From contig JADWQD010000004.1 of NCBI GenBank assembly GCA_016110215.1, positions 682,001 to 746,000 of the forward strand: DNA of 64,000 bases, in the 5' to 3' direction. Each line of letters opens with the position of its first letter. Within the stretch, counting starts at the first letter, position 1. This DNA is from Capronia americana. Taxonomy: Eukaryota > Ascomycota > Eurotiomycetes > Chaetothyriales > Herpotrichiellaceae. The notes under the pieces were generated by a model. It saw only the letters and a program-made list of their open reading frames with translations, was not told the DNA's origin and did not search any database. The position numbers and the translations under genes are program-made. Of the stretch, positions 44,695 through 55,690 are shown one piece after another.

Positions 44695-45444
44695 ATGGCG
44701 CAAACGACGAAAGAGAAGGGCGGCTTAGGTTCATCAACACCAGTCCGAACACCATCAGAGGGCTCTTCAACTCGTTGCAGCAGCATTTATGACGATATCG
44801 ATCTCGCTGCTGATGAATGGCCGGCTAGCGGAGACCTGCCACTAAACCGTAGCCGATATGACGAACGGGGCTTTCTGATCGGATTCGAAACCTCAACAGC
44901 GTACACTCGACCGAGACCTGCCCCATCGCCTACGAATGGCTGCAATTCTGTGTTGACAGCAGCTCGTTCGCCGCCGTCGACCCCTCCGGACAAACCTCTT
45001 CCTCTCCTCCCTCTGCATGAGCCACTGATCGCGGTCCCCTACCGGTCAACCCTGACGTGGAGTTCAGAACCGCCATCGAGCCTTCCAACGACTCCAGTCA
45101 AGCTCACTGAAGCATACCAGAATCGGTGTCTAAACCACCATCCTAACGGGAAGCGGCCCGCGGGTAGCAGAAGAGGACGATACAACCTGCAAGGCTACTG
45201 GCTGAGCCGGCGGACATTGAGAGGGTTTGTACAGCAGCGACAAGGAAATAGGCTGGAGGAAGCCGCTATGCCGAACACCAGGCAGTCGATTCCAGAGGAC
45301 ATTTTCGGAAGCCCGCGAGCTCTCTGGAGTCGAGTCAGAGACAGCGTACGCCGAAGCAACACCCTGACTAGATGGAGTCTGGCAAATTCATTTCCGGAGC
45401 TCGCCAGGACTGTAGAGCGTGTCGGGTATCAGCCACCCTTCTAA
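44695..45444 (+). CDS. unrecognised Ser/Pro-rich protein
   Basis: An intronless 249-aa protein from ATG 44695. It is rich in Ser, Pro, Thr and Arg and mostly disordered. Small acidic (YDDIDLAADEWPASGDLPL) and proline-rich (PPSTPPDKPLPLLPLHEPL) blocks come first, then a basic, more ordered C-terminal half (GRYNLQGYWLSRRTLRGFVQ, DIFGSPRALWSRVRDSVRRS, LTRWSLANSFPELARTVERV). The proline blocks look like SH3-ligand sequences. No family recognised. Stop codons of this gene and the TAN1 gene are 64 bp apart, tail to tail. Confidence 0.7.
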   Translation: MAQTTKEKGGLGSSTPVRTPSEGSSTRCSSIYDDIDLAADEWPASGDLPLNRSRYDERGFLIGFETSTAYTRPRPAPSPTNGCNSVLTAARSPPSTPPDKPLPLLPLHEPLIAVPYRSTLTWSSEPPSSLPTTPVKLTEAYQNRCLNHHPNGKRPAGSRRGRYNLQGYWLSRRTLRGFVQQRQGNRLEEAAMPNTRQSIPEDIFGSPRALWSRVRDSVRRSNTLTRWSLANSFPELARTVERVGYQPPF

Positions 45445-45508
45445 GCCAACTGGGGTTCAAAGTGTGTTTTTCCGACCGCATGCGATCCATCTGAATCGAT
45501 TGTGAACC

Positions 45509-46544
45509 TCAGATTTTTTCGTTCTTGTCATCATCTCCGAACCGACTCGCGTGGAGCTCCGCCAAATTGAACCTCTTCAGGGTCTCATATTCGCTCCCGA
45601 CCACACTCATACCAATGATGTTTCGATACACATCAACGAGAACAAGCTTGTCGTAGCCCTTCAAGTCGACTGTATGCTTGCCCAAGGAGGTGACCCTATC
45701 TGCAACGGTCCGAATCAATTCGTCTCGGTTGATTTTGTTGTTGTTTCGGATGGTTGGGCGGATAGCAAATTTGCATGGTGTTTGGAGGGGGCGTCCATTG
45801 CCTTCCGGATTATTTTCAGCGTCTCCAGGGGCGCAATCGACCAGAAAGTGCTTGGGCAGTATCTGGTTGCAAAGTGATTCGAGGCCGTCATTCAGCGTCT
45901 TTCTAACCAGGCTGACTGGGGTGAGTCTCTTGATGTACCGGCTTCGCGGCGTGGAAGTGCCCTCTTTTGAAGCATTGAGACAGATCTTACGCACAACTTC
46001 GACGGGGTCAACTGCAGATCTGGCTGGGAACCGGACAAACGAGACGCAGGGTATGTCCAGCGTCACGAAAGAGAGACTCTGTGACACGCCATGTGTGCTT
46101 GCTCTTTGAGGCCGGAGAGAGTCTAACTCAGCAGAGATGTCAGCTTCGATATCTACTTCCTTCTCCACGGCAGTCCCAGCCGCAGGACTGGAGTCTGCTT
46201 CCTGATCAAAGAACTAGTAGAATTTAGTCGACAGGACATTGACACTGCGCGACAGCACAAACCTCTCCAAGTAGATCTGACAGTTCTTGCAAGCATTTCT
46301 TTTCCTGACCTTTGTCGCATGTGACCAATATTCCCACATCATCATTGTGGATTCCAGACGCGCTGATTGTGGCTCGCTGTCGGTATTGGGTGTTGCCGCG
46401 CGACTGATTGGAATTCTGTGCCTTCTGCGTCGCCCACTGGTGCTTACCCTGGTTCGGCTTTCGAGGGACGGAGGCTTCGGTGGTGTTCTCGTTGTCCATC
46501 TTTGCTCTCCTCAAAGGTCGACCTTCAGCACTCGGTGAGTTCAT
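45509..46544 (-). CDS. TAN1: TAN1-like THUMP protein (tRNA cytidine acetylation cofactor)
   Basis: Two exons (46263-46544, 45509-46213) encode 328 aa. Tan1 is the tRNA-binding partner of the acetyltransferase Kre33/NAT10, needed for ac4C12 in tRNA-Ser and tRNA-Leu. The N-terminal region contains VGILVTCDKGQEKKCLQELSDLL, the typical Tan1 opening. The splice joins LLGE to FFDQEADS, followed by the acidic DIEADISAELDSLRP. The THUMP domain covers about residues 190-300, with RYIKRLTPVSLVRKT, FAIRPTIRNNNKINRDELIR, VDLKGYDKLVLVDVYRNIIG and MSVVGSEYETLKRFNLAEL. The start could be 46544 or the next Met at 46499; neither changes the conserved part. Confidence 0.9.
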
Positions 46545-47297
46545 CTTCTGCTCTAGCCTTCAACAGATCTTGCGCAGGCCGATAGAGGGGGGAAGCGGAA
46601 GAAACAGGAAGGCCGTTCTAGATTTCTAGAGGAGTTGGAGGCAGATTCTGGGAAGTCGACAAGGTTTGATGTCGCTGATGTCGTCGACACAAAAGTGGAG
46701 CAATTGACGCGCTCATCGCCGAGAATTTCGCAGCACGTTTTCGGAGCAAAGCTTCTTCTCCTTCTCCCTCTTCTTCCGTCTCTACCCCTACCTCTCACTC
46801 TCTTGTTCTCTTCGAGTGCCACTATTGCTATCCTCGACGGTCATACTCCGCGCTGAAGGATCGGCTCTCACTTGTGACCGTCGGTCGTGTCATGATGATA
46901 CCCGAACCAGCTGTGCGATACTGCGAGGTGTCGGGTGCTGGCCCCGTGATGGCCTGGTTTAAGCGCCTCGCCGCCCCAAATCAAGCGAGCCCCGGATGGT
47001 AGCACAATCGAAGCCACTAGGCCGAGGGCTTTAGGCCCGTATCTTGCATTGATTGATTGGTTTCTCGCTTTGTTCTCTTCCTGGAGAAGCTTAACGAAGC
47101 TATTTCCTGACACTGTTTCTGCCTCAAACCCCTGCTTAGAAAACGTAGGCCTCGGCCGCTGTCTCTTTGGTGTATATGGCAGAGACTACGCTATGCATAC
47201 ACAGAGATATGTACCGAGACTCGGGAGTCACAATCTGTTCTTCTTGCGTGTCAGTCCCCCCAGATGTCGATCGCTTCTCTTTCGTTCATGAACAGAT
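46545..47297. promoter_or_regulatory. divergent intergenic region (TAN1 / coiled-coil gene)
   Basis: About 750 bp with a CT-rich tract around 46745-46800 (CTTCTCCTTCTCCCTCTTCT) and no supported gene. Confidence 0.5.
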
Positions 47298-50200
47298 ATG
47301 GCCTCATTCTTTGGTTCCAAGACGCAAATTCAGACGACGAAGATCGTACCAAACGGTGGGCTCGGCGGACTCGTTTGCCCCGGAGGCGAGGGTAACGATC
47401 AGACAAACACGCGAGTCGAGTGCAAACAAATGCAGGAACTTCGTTACGCACGTCCACCACTTCGAATATCGAGCGGTTGCGGATCCTCGATAGCATCTTC
47501 GGCTCAGTTCTCTGCTGTTTCGAGTCTGGGAATCGGTTGTGGTCTCTCAACTCCAAAGACACCAACAGACCGACCCAAATATTCACTAATAGCAGGTGCG
47601 GAAGTGGCCCATCCACCAACAGCTTCACGCGGCGGTTCTGCCGCACCTAACAGAATGTTGATTTCACCACCGCATACACCTATCAGTCCGATGCACCATT
47701 CACTTGTTGCCGAGCTGCCGGGTTCACTACTCCAAGCAAGTCAGGGCTTTCGGCAAACAAATCCCATATCACCTCCCCCGTCGCTTCGGCACCTGCGCAG
47801 GGACACTGGGGAGTCAACAATAAGTTCTGTCCCTTCGCTTTCTGCGTCAGTGTCCACAGAAGAAGGCACGATGGACACTTTTCGGCACTTGACCGCGAGA
47901 AAACACGACCGATCTAGGAGCGACATGCCTACCTCGTACACCATCGGGAGTCGCGCCCCTGCAATTACGAAGCCGTTCGCAGTGATGACAATTGAGGAGT
48001 TACTCGACACTCTTCCCGACTGCGACTCTGGTGTCATTTCCCAGAACTGGCTTCCGGCTATGCGCATGCAGATAGAGAAAATGATTGGCGTTCTCAATGA
48101 AGCAGGCAATCTGCAGATAGAGAGCAGCGTCGACCAGGTCACCTTGAACAGCGTAAGCGAGACAGCCCCGGGGTTCTTCTGGCCGCTAACGTTCACTAGG
48201 TGCTGAAGACATTTTCCGACCAAATGCGAGCCATCACTGCGGAGTATCGCAAAGTCGTCGAGCAGGCCGAGTCACTCGCAGAACGGGATGGCAAAGCCAA
48301 CAATGAGCGCATCAAAGGCCTAGAGGAACAAGTCGAAGAGGCGTTGGCATTAATGGAGGCAAAGGACAAAGAGATTGAAGAAAGAGACCAGCGGATTTCG
48401 GAGCTGCGAAACACCGTCCACGAAATTGCACGTCTCCTGGGAACATTTATTCAAAATAAACTTCCCAGCTGGGTCGACACCATCAACGAGCCTCGCACTC
48501 AGCATGTCCTCCGCATCATAGCCGACTACACACGGAATGACAGCCCTGATTCGGTCGACTATCTCCGCGTTCCTGAAGAGACCCTCAACAAGTATGCGAC
48601 CGATCTACGCGAAGCCCGCAATCTCGTCGGCGAATATCGAAAGGTATTGCACGGACAATCCGCAATGATCAAGGATCAATCACAGAACCTCGACGCCCAC
48701 GCCGTGAAGTATGAGAAAGCCCTTAGGCTAGTGCGGGAAAAGGACCACGAGATACTACTTCTCGTCCAGCAGAACGACGATTTGACCAGACAACTGCAGG
48801 AAAATCAGACTGCTCTAGCTGAGAACCAGGAGACCGCTACAGAGGCGGAGGTCATGAACCGAAGATACGACGAGCTTCGAGGCAACATGGAGAGCTTGAA
48901 GACTGCACATGAGCTTGAACTCGATCAAAAGGACGCTGAGATCGCAAACCTCCGCCAGAAGCTCGGCAGTGCTCGTGAGGAAGTCTTTGCACGACGTGAA
49001 GATGTTAAGAACGTCGTCGCTCAAACACAGGCAATGCTCCAGGCACAGCCGGACCCACACTCTGCCGCAGCAAAGAGCAGCAGCACCTCAAAAGCACTGA
49101 GGTTTTTTGGCATGGAGAAGGACAAGTACAGGAAGGGGAACATGCCTGCCAGTCATAGCACAATGGCACTTTCGTCTGTCGACGCCGGCTTTTCATCCAA
49201 AGAAGTGGCACCAGCTGTCAGCAAAGAAGCGCTTCGCCATCGACCTTCGCTGCAGACTCACACGAACCAGCGTTCGGCACGCACCACTCCCAATGCCCCC
49301 ATCGACAGAATGCCCCCTGGCTCAGTTGATCCTGCGTGGACGGCTGTTGTCAATCAACCTCGATCAGACCCAGTTGCTCCTGCTCCACCTCGATCCGATT
49401 CACTCGGATATGGTAGTAATCCCACGTCCCCCGTCTCTCCCATCAACAGAGACAAACCTCTGCCGGCAGATCCCATGTCCATGTCGCAGCTCGCAACAGC
49501 CCGTCTGGCAGGCATCACATCCTCTATCGAAAGTCCACTGCAAGCACAGATTGCATCCGACTACTTGAGCCATGGTATCATGGGCCAGACTTCTCAGACT
49601 GCACGAAGAGTCCTGAGCAGAATAACCGAAGTGTCAACCCCAAAATCACATCAATCTAAAGATGAAGATCCGGGTTCGAGGTTGGAAAGTGTCCACGAGG
49701 ACGACGGCTCTGATCATAGCGTCGCAAGCAGTGATCGAGAAGTCTACCGCAAGAGCATTTCCGCCCTGGACATGCTGAACTCCTCCTCCGACTTGCCTTG
49801 TAGTGAGACAGAGACTGACATTGAGCGAATCATGCGTGGTGCCGGTATCACCGGAGGGACAGGTAGTCCACCGCCTCGGCTTCGAAACACCGGTCGGCAC
49901 CCTGCAGCTACTTACAATAACAACAATTGGCAGGAAAATCACCAGGACGATGAGCAAGAAATACACACTGGCGCAGCCCGTGTCCTTCATGTGCGCCCGG
50001 GGACCCGCGACCTTCGACGCGCAGGAGGATCGCATGCTAGAGACAATGATCATCACTTTGCGATGCGCGAGGGCGAAATCGGTGTTATCGGTCAAGAACG
50101 AGCTCAGCGTCATCCCCAATATTCCCGAGACCGCGATTCCAGTGGCGAATCAACTCAAGACCGACGCGAACGATTTAGAAACCCTGCCCGGGAGAGTGTT

Positions 50201-50299
50201 GTGAGCACAGGGTCTTCTGCTGGCTACCGTACGGAGGACTCGGAGCCGAAGACTGTGGCGCAGCTGTATCATATGAGTGGACGGCATATCCGTGGCTAA
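47298..50299 (+). CDS. unrecognised coiled-coil scaffold-type protein
   Basis: Two exons (47298-48152, 48200-50299) encode 984 aa; the 47-nt intron joins DQVTLNS to VLKTFSDQMR. The first 230 residues are Ser/Thr/Pro-rich. A conserved-looking block MTIEELLDTLPDCDSGVISQ then leads into a long coiled coil (about residues 285-580) interrupted by a more globular segment (EIARLLGTFIQNKLPSWVDT). The remaining 400 residues are disordered, with SP/TP sites and many Arg. The layout suggests a cytoskeletal, septal or polarity scaffold, but I cannot name it. The 5' part of exon 1 (first ~45 codons) has a less protein-like composition, so the true start might be slightly different. Confidence 0.75.
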
Positions 50300-51769
50300 C
50301 ACCAGCGGATTGACAAGATAAAGCAAATGCAAACTTGGAAGAGTGCTAAGGTTCAAGCGAGGTTAAGTGGTACCCCACGATCGAGGTGAAGATGATGAGA
50401 CATAAGGTCTCGCAGTTGATGAGCGCTGAAACCGTCATGACCGTCTATGATATGAAGCGAAAGAAGCGAACGATGCAATACGAGAGCTCGTCAAGGCTCA
50501 TGCATAGCACAGAGCTGTCTAGGAATGTTTCTTGGATACCAATCGCCCACAGGGCAGATGACAAATTGGTTGATTAGCCATTATGACCGAATGAATGAAA
50601 AGTATGACCTCGACCCTGCCTCGACGAAGGGCTAAAGCGAAGTTTTCCACTGCACTGCGCACCCCGTCCAGTGCCACACATATTGCTAGTGATCCTCGAC
50701 CCAAGGCAGCACTAAGAAACCCGCTGAGACGACAGAAAAACCCCAAGCGTCCTCGATAGCGGCAAGCAGTTTCAGGCTCCCGACTGTCCTCCAGCTACTG
50801 TAGAATGGCATTGCTGACCAGTCCCTGAAGACGGGCTCAGGAGTAAAAAACCGGACGAGAGTGCGGAGTCTATTTGACGAGTGTTGCGATGTGGAAAACC
50901 TCGACATGTCGGCATCTCGATGGGAAGAGTTCCAGGAAGGGACAGATACAGGGCAGGGTACGAGGACCGTGTGGTGCAGCTGCTGAATAGCCACGAGGAA
51001 AAGACGGTCCTAAGGACCAGGACGAGGACGAGTATGATTCTATCATGTATCATGTATTGGATGGAGTATTCGCAGAAGTGCATTTAACTCGTCTATCACT
51101 GTCACGTCGTTTTCAGTCGCGGCGACGTTTGACTTCCGTCGAACCCGAAATCTAGATCGAAACCTTTTGATGGTCTTGCGCTATGGAACCCTTCCATTTT
51201 CCGTGCGCTGTCGAGACAGAACAGACCGATGGTCGATTTGTTAGGTGAGAAAGCTTCACATCCTCCAGCCGATCGACCGTGGGGGGATCCTAGGTCTTAT
51301 TCCTGGAACAGGTGCATAAGTCGAGATATAGCATGCGAACTCTGCCGTGTCGGCTTCAAAGGGCGTCGTGTTGTGAAGAGGTATTTGTGGTCGTGTGACG
51401 CGGGACGAAGCAGCCTTACTGTTGTTGACAGCGACGTTTGAAGAACTGGTCCATCTATCCTCACTATATCCTCGACACGAGGATTAAGCTTGGTGACTGG
51501 CGGAGGAACCCAAGCTGGTGTGGCGTGGGTGGCGCTACTGTCCTGTCTGCAAAACCCAGATAAAGTATAGGTCTTCCATCGTAATGGTAGGTCTGTAGTG
51601 CGCCGAGGGTCGTCGTGCCAGGTAAGCACTGCTCGATGCCCTGATAGGAGTGGCTTATCGGGGGTGGGTAGTTCCTATTGTCGCAGGGCTGGCTGGCTGG
51701 TTCATTGCCCATTCTGTCAACCTGCTATCTTGTTCAAGTGTAGCTGTGTGTCTTTTAAGCATCGTCAAT
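50300..51769. other. long intergenic region, no gene seen
   Basis: About 1.5 kb. Frames at 50686-51083 (-) and 51297-51712 (-) have no family features, and I found no splice chain that would link them. Confidence 0.4.
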
Positions 51770-52483
51770 TCATCGGTTCGGCACGGTCTGGTGTTGTCCC
51801 TCCGTGCCCGGTAGAACCGCGTCTACTTTCTTCGGCTTCATCGACTGCAACTCGATATCTCCCTTCTTCATGCCGCCAGCAGGGCGGACAGACGACGATG
51901 CCACGAAACTATCGGATAGGCTTCGAATCTGCGGCTGCACCACGCGGGAAATATTGTGGTAGCCATTTTGCGGGACTTGAATGAGGAGATTGTGCAGACA
52001 GGAAAGGATTGTGGTCATGAAGCGGCCCATGTTGGCTCGTTTCTGGAGGGAGGTGTCGAGATAGAGGACGGAGTCTGTGGTCGGCATGCGGCTTGTTTGG
52101 ACGTAGGGAGTGACTTGATTTGCGACTATCGGGGTCGATTCGGTGCAGAAATGGCAGCAGATGGGAGGAAGAGAGGAAGAACCGAAGTCTGCCGCGAGAA
52201 GACGAGCCCCGCTGCAGGTGCTGAGGCAGATCAAGGATATTGCTGCAGGATGATGTCGTCCCAGCCTTGGGTCGATAGTGGAGAGACTGTCGCCCAAGTG
52301 GATGTTTGATAAGGTCGTGCGCCGGGTGGCCGGGAGTCGCCTCGGCGGAAAGGTACACCCGACTTCGTCCGCCGCTATCTTTGTGTGTCTAGTGATTCTG
52401 CGATCACGTCGAAGGAAGAACAGCTTTGAGCCTGCGCCGAAATGTTCTCTGTACCTCGTACGAGGTACTGGAGTGTCATTCAT
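51770..52483 (-). CDS. doubtful open frame, 237 codons
   Basis: ATG 52483 to a stop at 51770 with no intron. Composition (Arg, Ser, Thr, Cys, scattered Pro) is only weakly protein-like. The more convincing part is the C-terminal 105 residues from an internal ATG (MPTTDSVLYLDTSLQKRANM ... MKKGDIELQSMKPKKVDAVL). No domain recognised. It may be a short lineage-specific protein or chance. Confidence 0.28.
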   Translation of the reverse strand: MNDTPVPRTRYREHFGAGSKLFFLRRDRRITRHTKIAADEVGCTFPPRRLPATRRTTLSNIHLGDSLSTIDPRLGRHHPAAISLICLSTCSGARLLAADFGSSSLPPICCHFCTESTPIVANQVTPYVQTSRMPTTDSVLYLDTSLQKRANMGRFMTTILSCLHNLLIQVPQNGYHNISRVVQPQIRSLSDSFVASSSVRPAGGMKKGDIELQSMKPKKVDAVLPGTEGQHQTVPNR

Positions 52484-52694
52484 TTACAGATGAGTTGAGA
52501 AGAGTGGATAGCGAGGAGGCGGAGGGAAGCGCCGCATGAAATGTGGGGGCTGGCAAAAGGCACAATGGGGAAGAGGAGCGACCTGAAACAGTGCCAAAGC
52601 AAGATCACATGTCATGATGTAAAACGGAGTAAGTCTCTTTATCCGTATGTGATGATAGCTAAAAGCAGAGTACTCGTAATTACAACTTCGAGAG

Positions 52695-53901
52695 ATGGCT
52701 TCCGATATCCCAACATGCAGATGGGGCATAGTCTGTGCGTCCCAATTGCTGACATGAAGGTCGATGCACTGACCAAACTGACCCTCCGCCAGCGACTGGT
52801 TTGATATCATCTTGGTTCGTTGAAGACTTGGTTATTGATCGACCCGACGCCAAAGCGAACCATGTGGTGCAATGCATTGGCTCCTCATCGCTCGACAAGG
52901 GCAAGAGTTTCGCCGAAAAATACTGCCCAAAAGCCAGACCCGCCATCTATGGCACGTACGAGGAAGTCTACAACGATCCCAGCGTCGACTGTGTCTACAT
53001 AGGCACTCCTCATTCGTTCCATAAAAAGAATTGTCTGGATGCCATTGCCGCCGGCAAGAACGTCCTCTGCGAGAAGGCATTCACCATCAACGCCGCCGAA
53101 GCGAGAGAAGTGTTCAATGCAGCAGAGAAGAAAGGCGTTTATGTCCACGAGGCTATGTGGCTGCGGCACCGTCCTCTCGTCGCCGAGCTGAGGAAACTTG
53201 TCTTCGAAGATAAAGTGATTGGTGATGTCTTCCGCATGGCCTCCGACTTCGCTCTGCTAGTCGACATCCCTAACTTACCAGACACCTCACGGTACAAAGA
53301 CCTCAGCCTCGGCGCAGGAACGTTGCTCGATCTTGGCATCTACCCACTAACATGGTCCTTTCTGGCACTGGATCCAAACACACCGGAGAATTCCGAGAGG
53401 CCGAAGATATTGGCCACGCAAACTCATCTCCACGGAGTCGAGGTCACCTCAAGCATCCTGGTGCAGTACCCTTCAACGGGACGACAAGGAGTGGTCACGT
53501 CCACAACTATGTCCGGTCTTCGCGACCCCGTGGTTTGCAGGATCCAAGGAACCGAAGGACATGTTGACGTTGAGGGCACAGCACCGTCACACCCCCTGTC
53601 GTTCACAGTCTATCGCCGAAAGCCAGGCACGAAGAGTGATGCCAAAGACGACTTTGAGAGTAAAAAGTACGATTATCCCCAGATCGGCCGCGGATTTATC
53701 TACGAGGCGGACAATACCGCTCTAGACATCGCAGCCGGTCGAACAGAGAGCGCCATCATGCCTTGGAAAGAAACGCTGCGGGTCATGGAGATCATGGACG
53801 AGATCAGAAAACAAGGCGGAACAAGATATCCACAAGACTCTGCCATGTCCAGCGGCATGCTATTGGGTGGATCTTTGAGTGCTGGCGCTTCAGCCTCGTG
53901 A
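52695..53901 (+). CDS. Gfo/Idh/MocA-family NAD(P)-dependent dehydrogenase (dihydrodiol / D-xylose dehydrogenase-like)
   Basis: Two exons (52695-52734, 52793-53901) encode 382 aa. The 58-nt intron splits the dinucleotide-binding loop, and splicing restores RWGIVSTGLISSWFVEDL, the Rossmann opening with a G-x-x-x-x-G pattern. The next parts fit the dimeric dihydrodiol dehydrogenase/D-xylose dehydrogenase branch: DCVYIGTPHSFHKKNCLDAI, KNVLCEKAFTINAAEA (Lys of the EK motif), YVHEAMWLRHRPLVAELRKL and LSLGAGTLLDLGIYPLTWSF. These enzymes oxidise sugars or trans-dihydrodiols with NADP+. Which one this is cannot be told. Expected length for the family is 370-390. Confidence 0.9.
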
Positions 53902-54062
53902 GAGTTGGTTTCAGCCTTGCTGACGTCATCCTTGTTGATCAGACGACCCCGGAGCGCGTTGCCAACCTCGACTCGTCCCCCTCCAAACATCATCGAACCA
54001 AAGGGTATTGAATACATCCATACCTCTGATATTGTTATACTTTCCACACGGATCGATCCAGC

Positions 54063-55496
54063 ATGCTTCCTCTATCCCAATTCGTGTCCCAACTTCCCAT
54101 TCTATCATCTCTGCTCAATCACCCAATCTCCCCACAGTCCAGTCTTAACAATGCCCTATCCCCATCATCATCCCCATCCCTATCAGAGCAGCAGTCCTGT
54201 CCCAACCCGCCCGCTCTCTCCTGCCCTGCCTCGCCTCCAGACTCGCTGAACACATGCTGCATCAATCACCCGTCCGGCCATTTCCTCCAGACTCAGTTCT
54301 GGGACACCGCGCCTCCAATCGGGCCCAATACGTCGTGGACCATCCACGGCTTATGGCCTGATCTGTGCACCGGCGGGTTCGATGCCTTTTGCGATTCCTC
54401 GCGCACTCACTCCGACATCCGCAGTGTATTGAGCCGCGCCCTGGCGGACAGTGGCTCCGGTTTGGCCACGGAACTGCTCGATTTCATGCACACGTACTGG
54501 CTGTCCTACGACGGCGACGACGAACACCTCTGGTCCCATGAGTGGAATAAGCACGGGACATGCATATCGACGCTCGAACCGGACTGTTACTCGCCGGATG
54601 ATGATGGTCTGCACCGTCACCAACGTCATCTCGACGTGCTGGACTACTTCATCCACACGACGTCTCTGTTTCGCACGCTGGATACGTACTCGATCCTCGC
54701 GGATGCGGGCATCCTCCCCAGTTCCACGAAGCGGTACACGCTCCGCGATCTCGAAGATGCACTCTCCTCGTCTCCGCACGGCCAGCCGGTCACCTTCCGC
54801 TGCAATCACAGGGGCGAGCTGAACGAGATATGGTACCACTTCAGTGTGAGGGGCTCGCTCCGCCACAGTAGTTATGCCCACACAGCCGGGTTTCTTGCCT
54901 CTGATGAGCCGGCCGGCTCACCATTCCTCAACGCGAGCACCGTGCACAGACACTTCGTCCCCGCCCCGCCCGACGGGATCTTATCGAACTGTCCGCGCCG
55001 CGGGATCAAATACCTGCCGAAACACCCTCCCTCACAATCGCCCACAGGAACACATTCGGCATCCCCGCCTGAACCAACAGTCCCGTCCGCACCTTTTACC
55101 GGCAAAGGCCATTTGGAAATCCACGTCCTCGACACCACGGAAAGGAAAGGTTGCCTCATCCGCCACGGCGAATGGTACACCTCGGGCCAGTGCGCCACAT
55201 ACCGCTCCAAGCGCGACGTCGTGGACCCTGGACACGCGCCGCTATTCTCCCTCTCCTCGTCCTACTCGCCGTGTCTCGTCAATCCAGTGACGAGTAAATT
55301 CGAATGCACGAGGCAAGCTTCGGTGCAGGGGATTTTCTCCAGTAGCGCCGACGATGAGAAGGTGCTGGCGTATCGGAACAGCAGTGTCTTTTGGGCGGAG
55401 AGGGTGCCCAGCCGGTTTGAGAAGGTGGATGTTTTTGCGGACAATGGCGCTGGGCAGAGGGAGGTACAGGTAGAGATTCATTGGGTCCCTGTATAA
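54063..55496 (+). CDS. ribonuclease T2-like (Rny1-type)
   Basis: A single exon of 477 aa from ATG 54063. The two active-site segments of RNase T2 are intact: SWTIHGLWPDLC (His95) and SHEWNKHGTC (His159, Glu160, Lys163, His164). Paired Cys (SCPNPPALSCP, TCCINHP, FCDSS, CRR region) match the disulfide pattern of the family. After the T2 domain a linker rich in Pro/Ser leads to a C-terminal domain (about residues 355-477: HLEIHVLDTTERKGCLIRHG ... FEKVDVFADNGAGQREVQVE), as in yeast Rny1, which cleaves tRNA and rRNA when released from the vacuole. The N-terminus (LPLSQFVSQLPILSSLLNHP) is only weakly like a signal peptide, so a missed upstream exon is possible. Confidence 0.92.
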   Translation: MLPLSQFVSQLPILSSLLNHPISPQSSLNNALSPSSSPSLSEQQSCPNPPALSCPASPPDSLNTCCINHPSGHFLQTQFWDTAPPIGPNTSWTIHGLWPDLCTGGFDAFCDSSRTHSDIRSVLSRALADSGSGLATELLDFMHTYWLSYDGDDEHLWSHEWNKHGTCISTLEPDCYSPDDDGLHRHQRHLDVLDYFIHTTSLFRTLDTYSILADAGILPSSTKRYTLRDLEDALSSSPHGQPVTFRCNHRGELNEIWYHFSVRGSLRHSSYAHTAGFLASDEPAGSPFLNASTVHRHFVPAPPDGILSNCPRRGIKYLPKHPPSQSPTGTHSASPPEPTVPSAPFTGKGHLEIHVLDTTERKGCLIRHGEWYTSGQCATYRSKRDVVDPGHAPLFSLSSSYSPCLVNPVTSKFECTRQASVQGIFSSSADDEKVLAYRNSSVFWAERVPSRFEKVDVFADNGAGQREVQVEIHWVPV

Positions 55497-55690
55497 ATGG
55501 GGCTTGTGGTGTTCTTGGATTCATTTGGAGCATGATCTCTGGTGCCCCTGGATATTGATGTGTTCCTCATGGAGACGCGCCTAACAGCACAACAACGACA
55601 CATTGACCTCAGGGCTAGTGCATAAAGCTATTCGCCTCTTCATACACCTATACTAGCACATTGTGGTCGCTGACACTCCCAGAACACAGA

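Noticed and set aside
54351..54881. 176-codon minus-strand frame
   Set aside because: It lies entirely inside the RNase T2 exon, whose active-site motifs are on the + strand; the reverse frame is a composition shadow.
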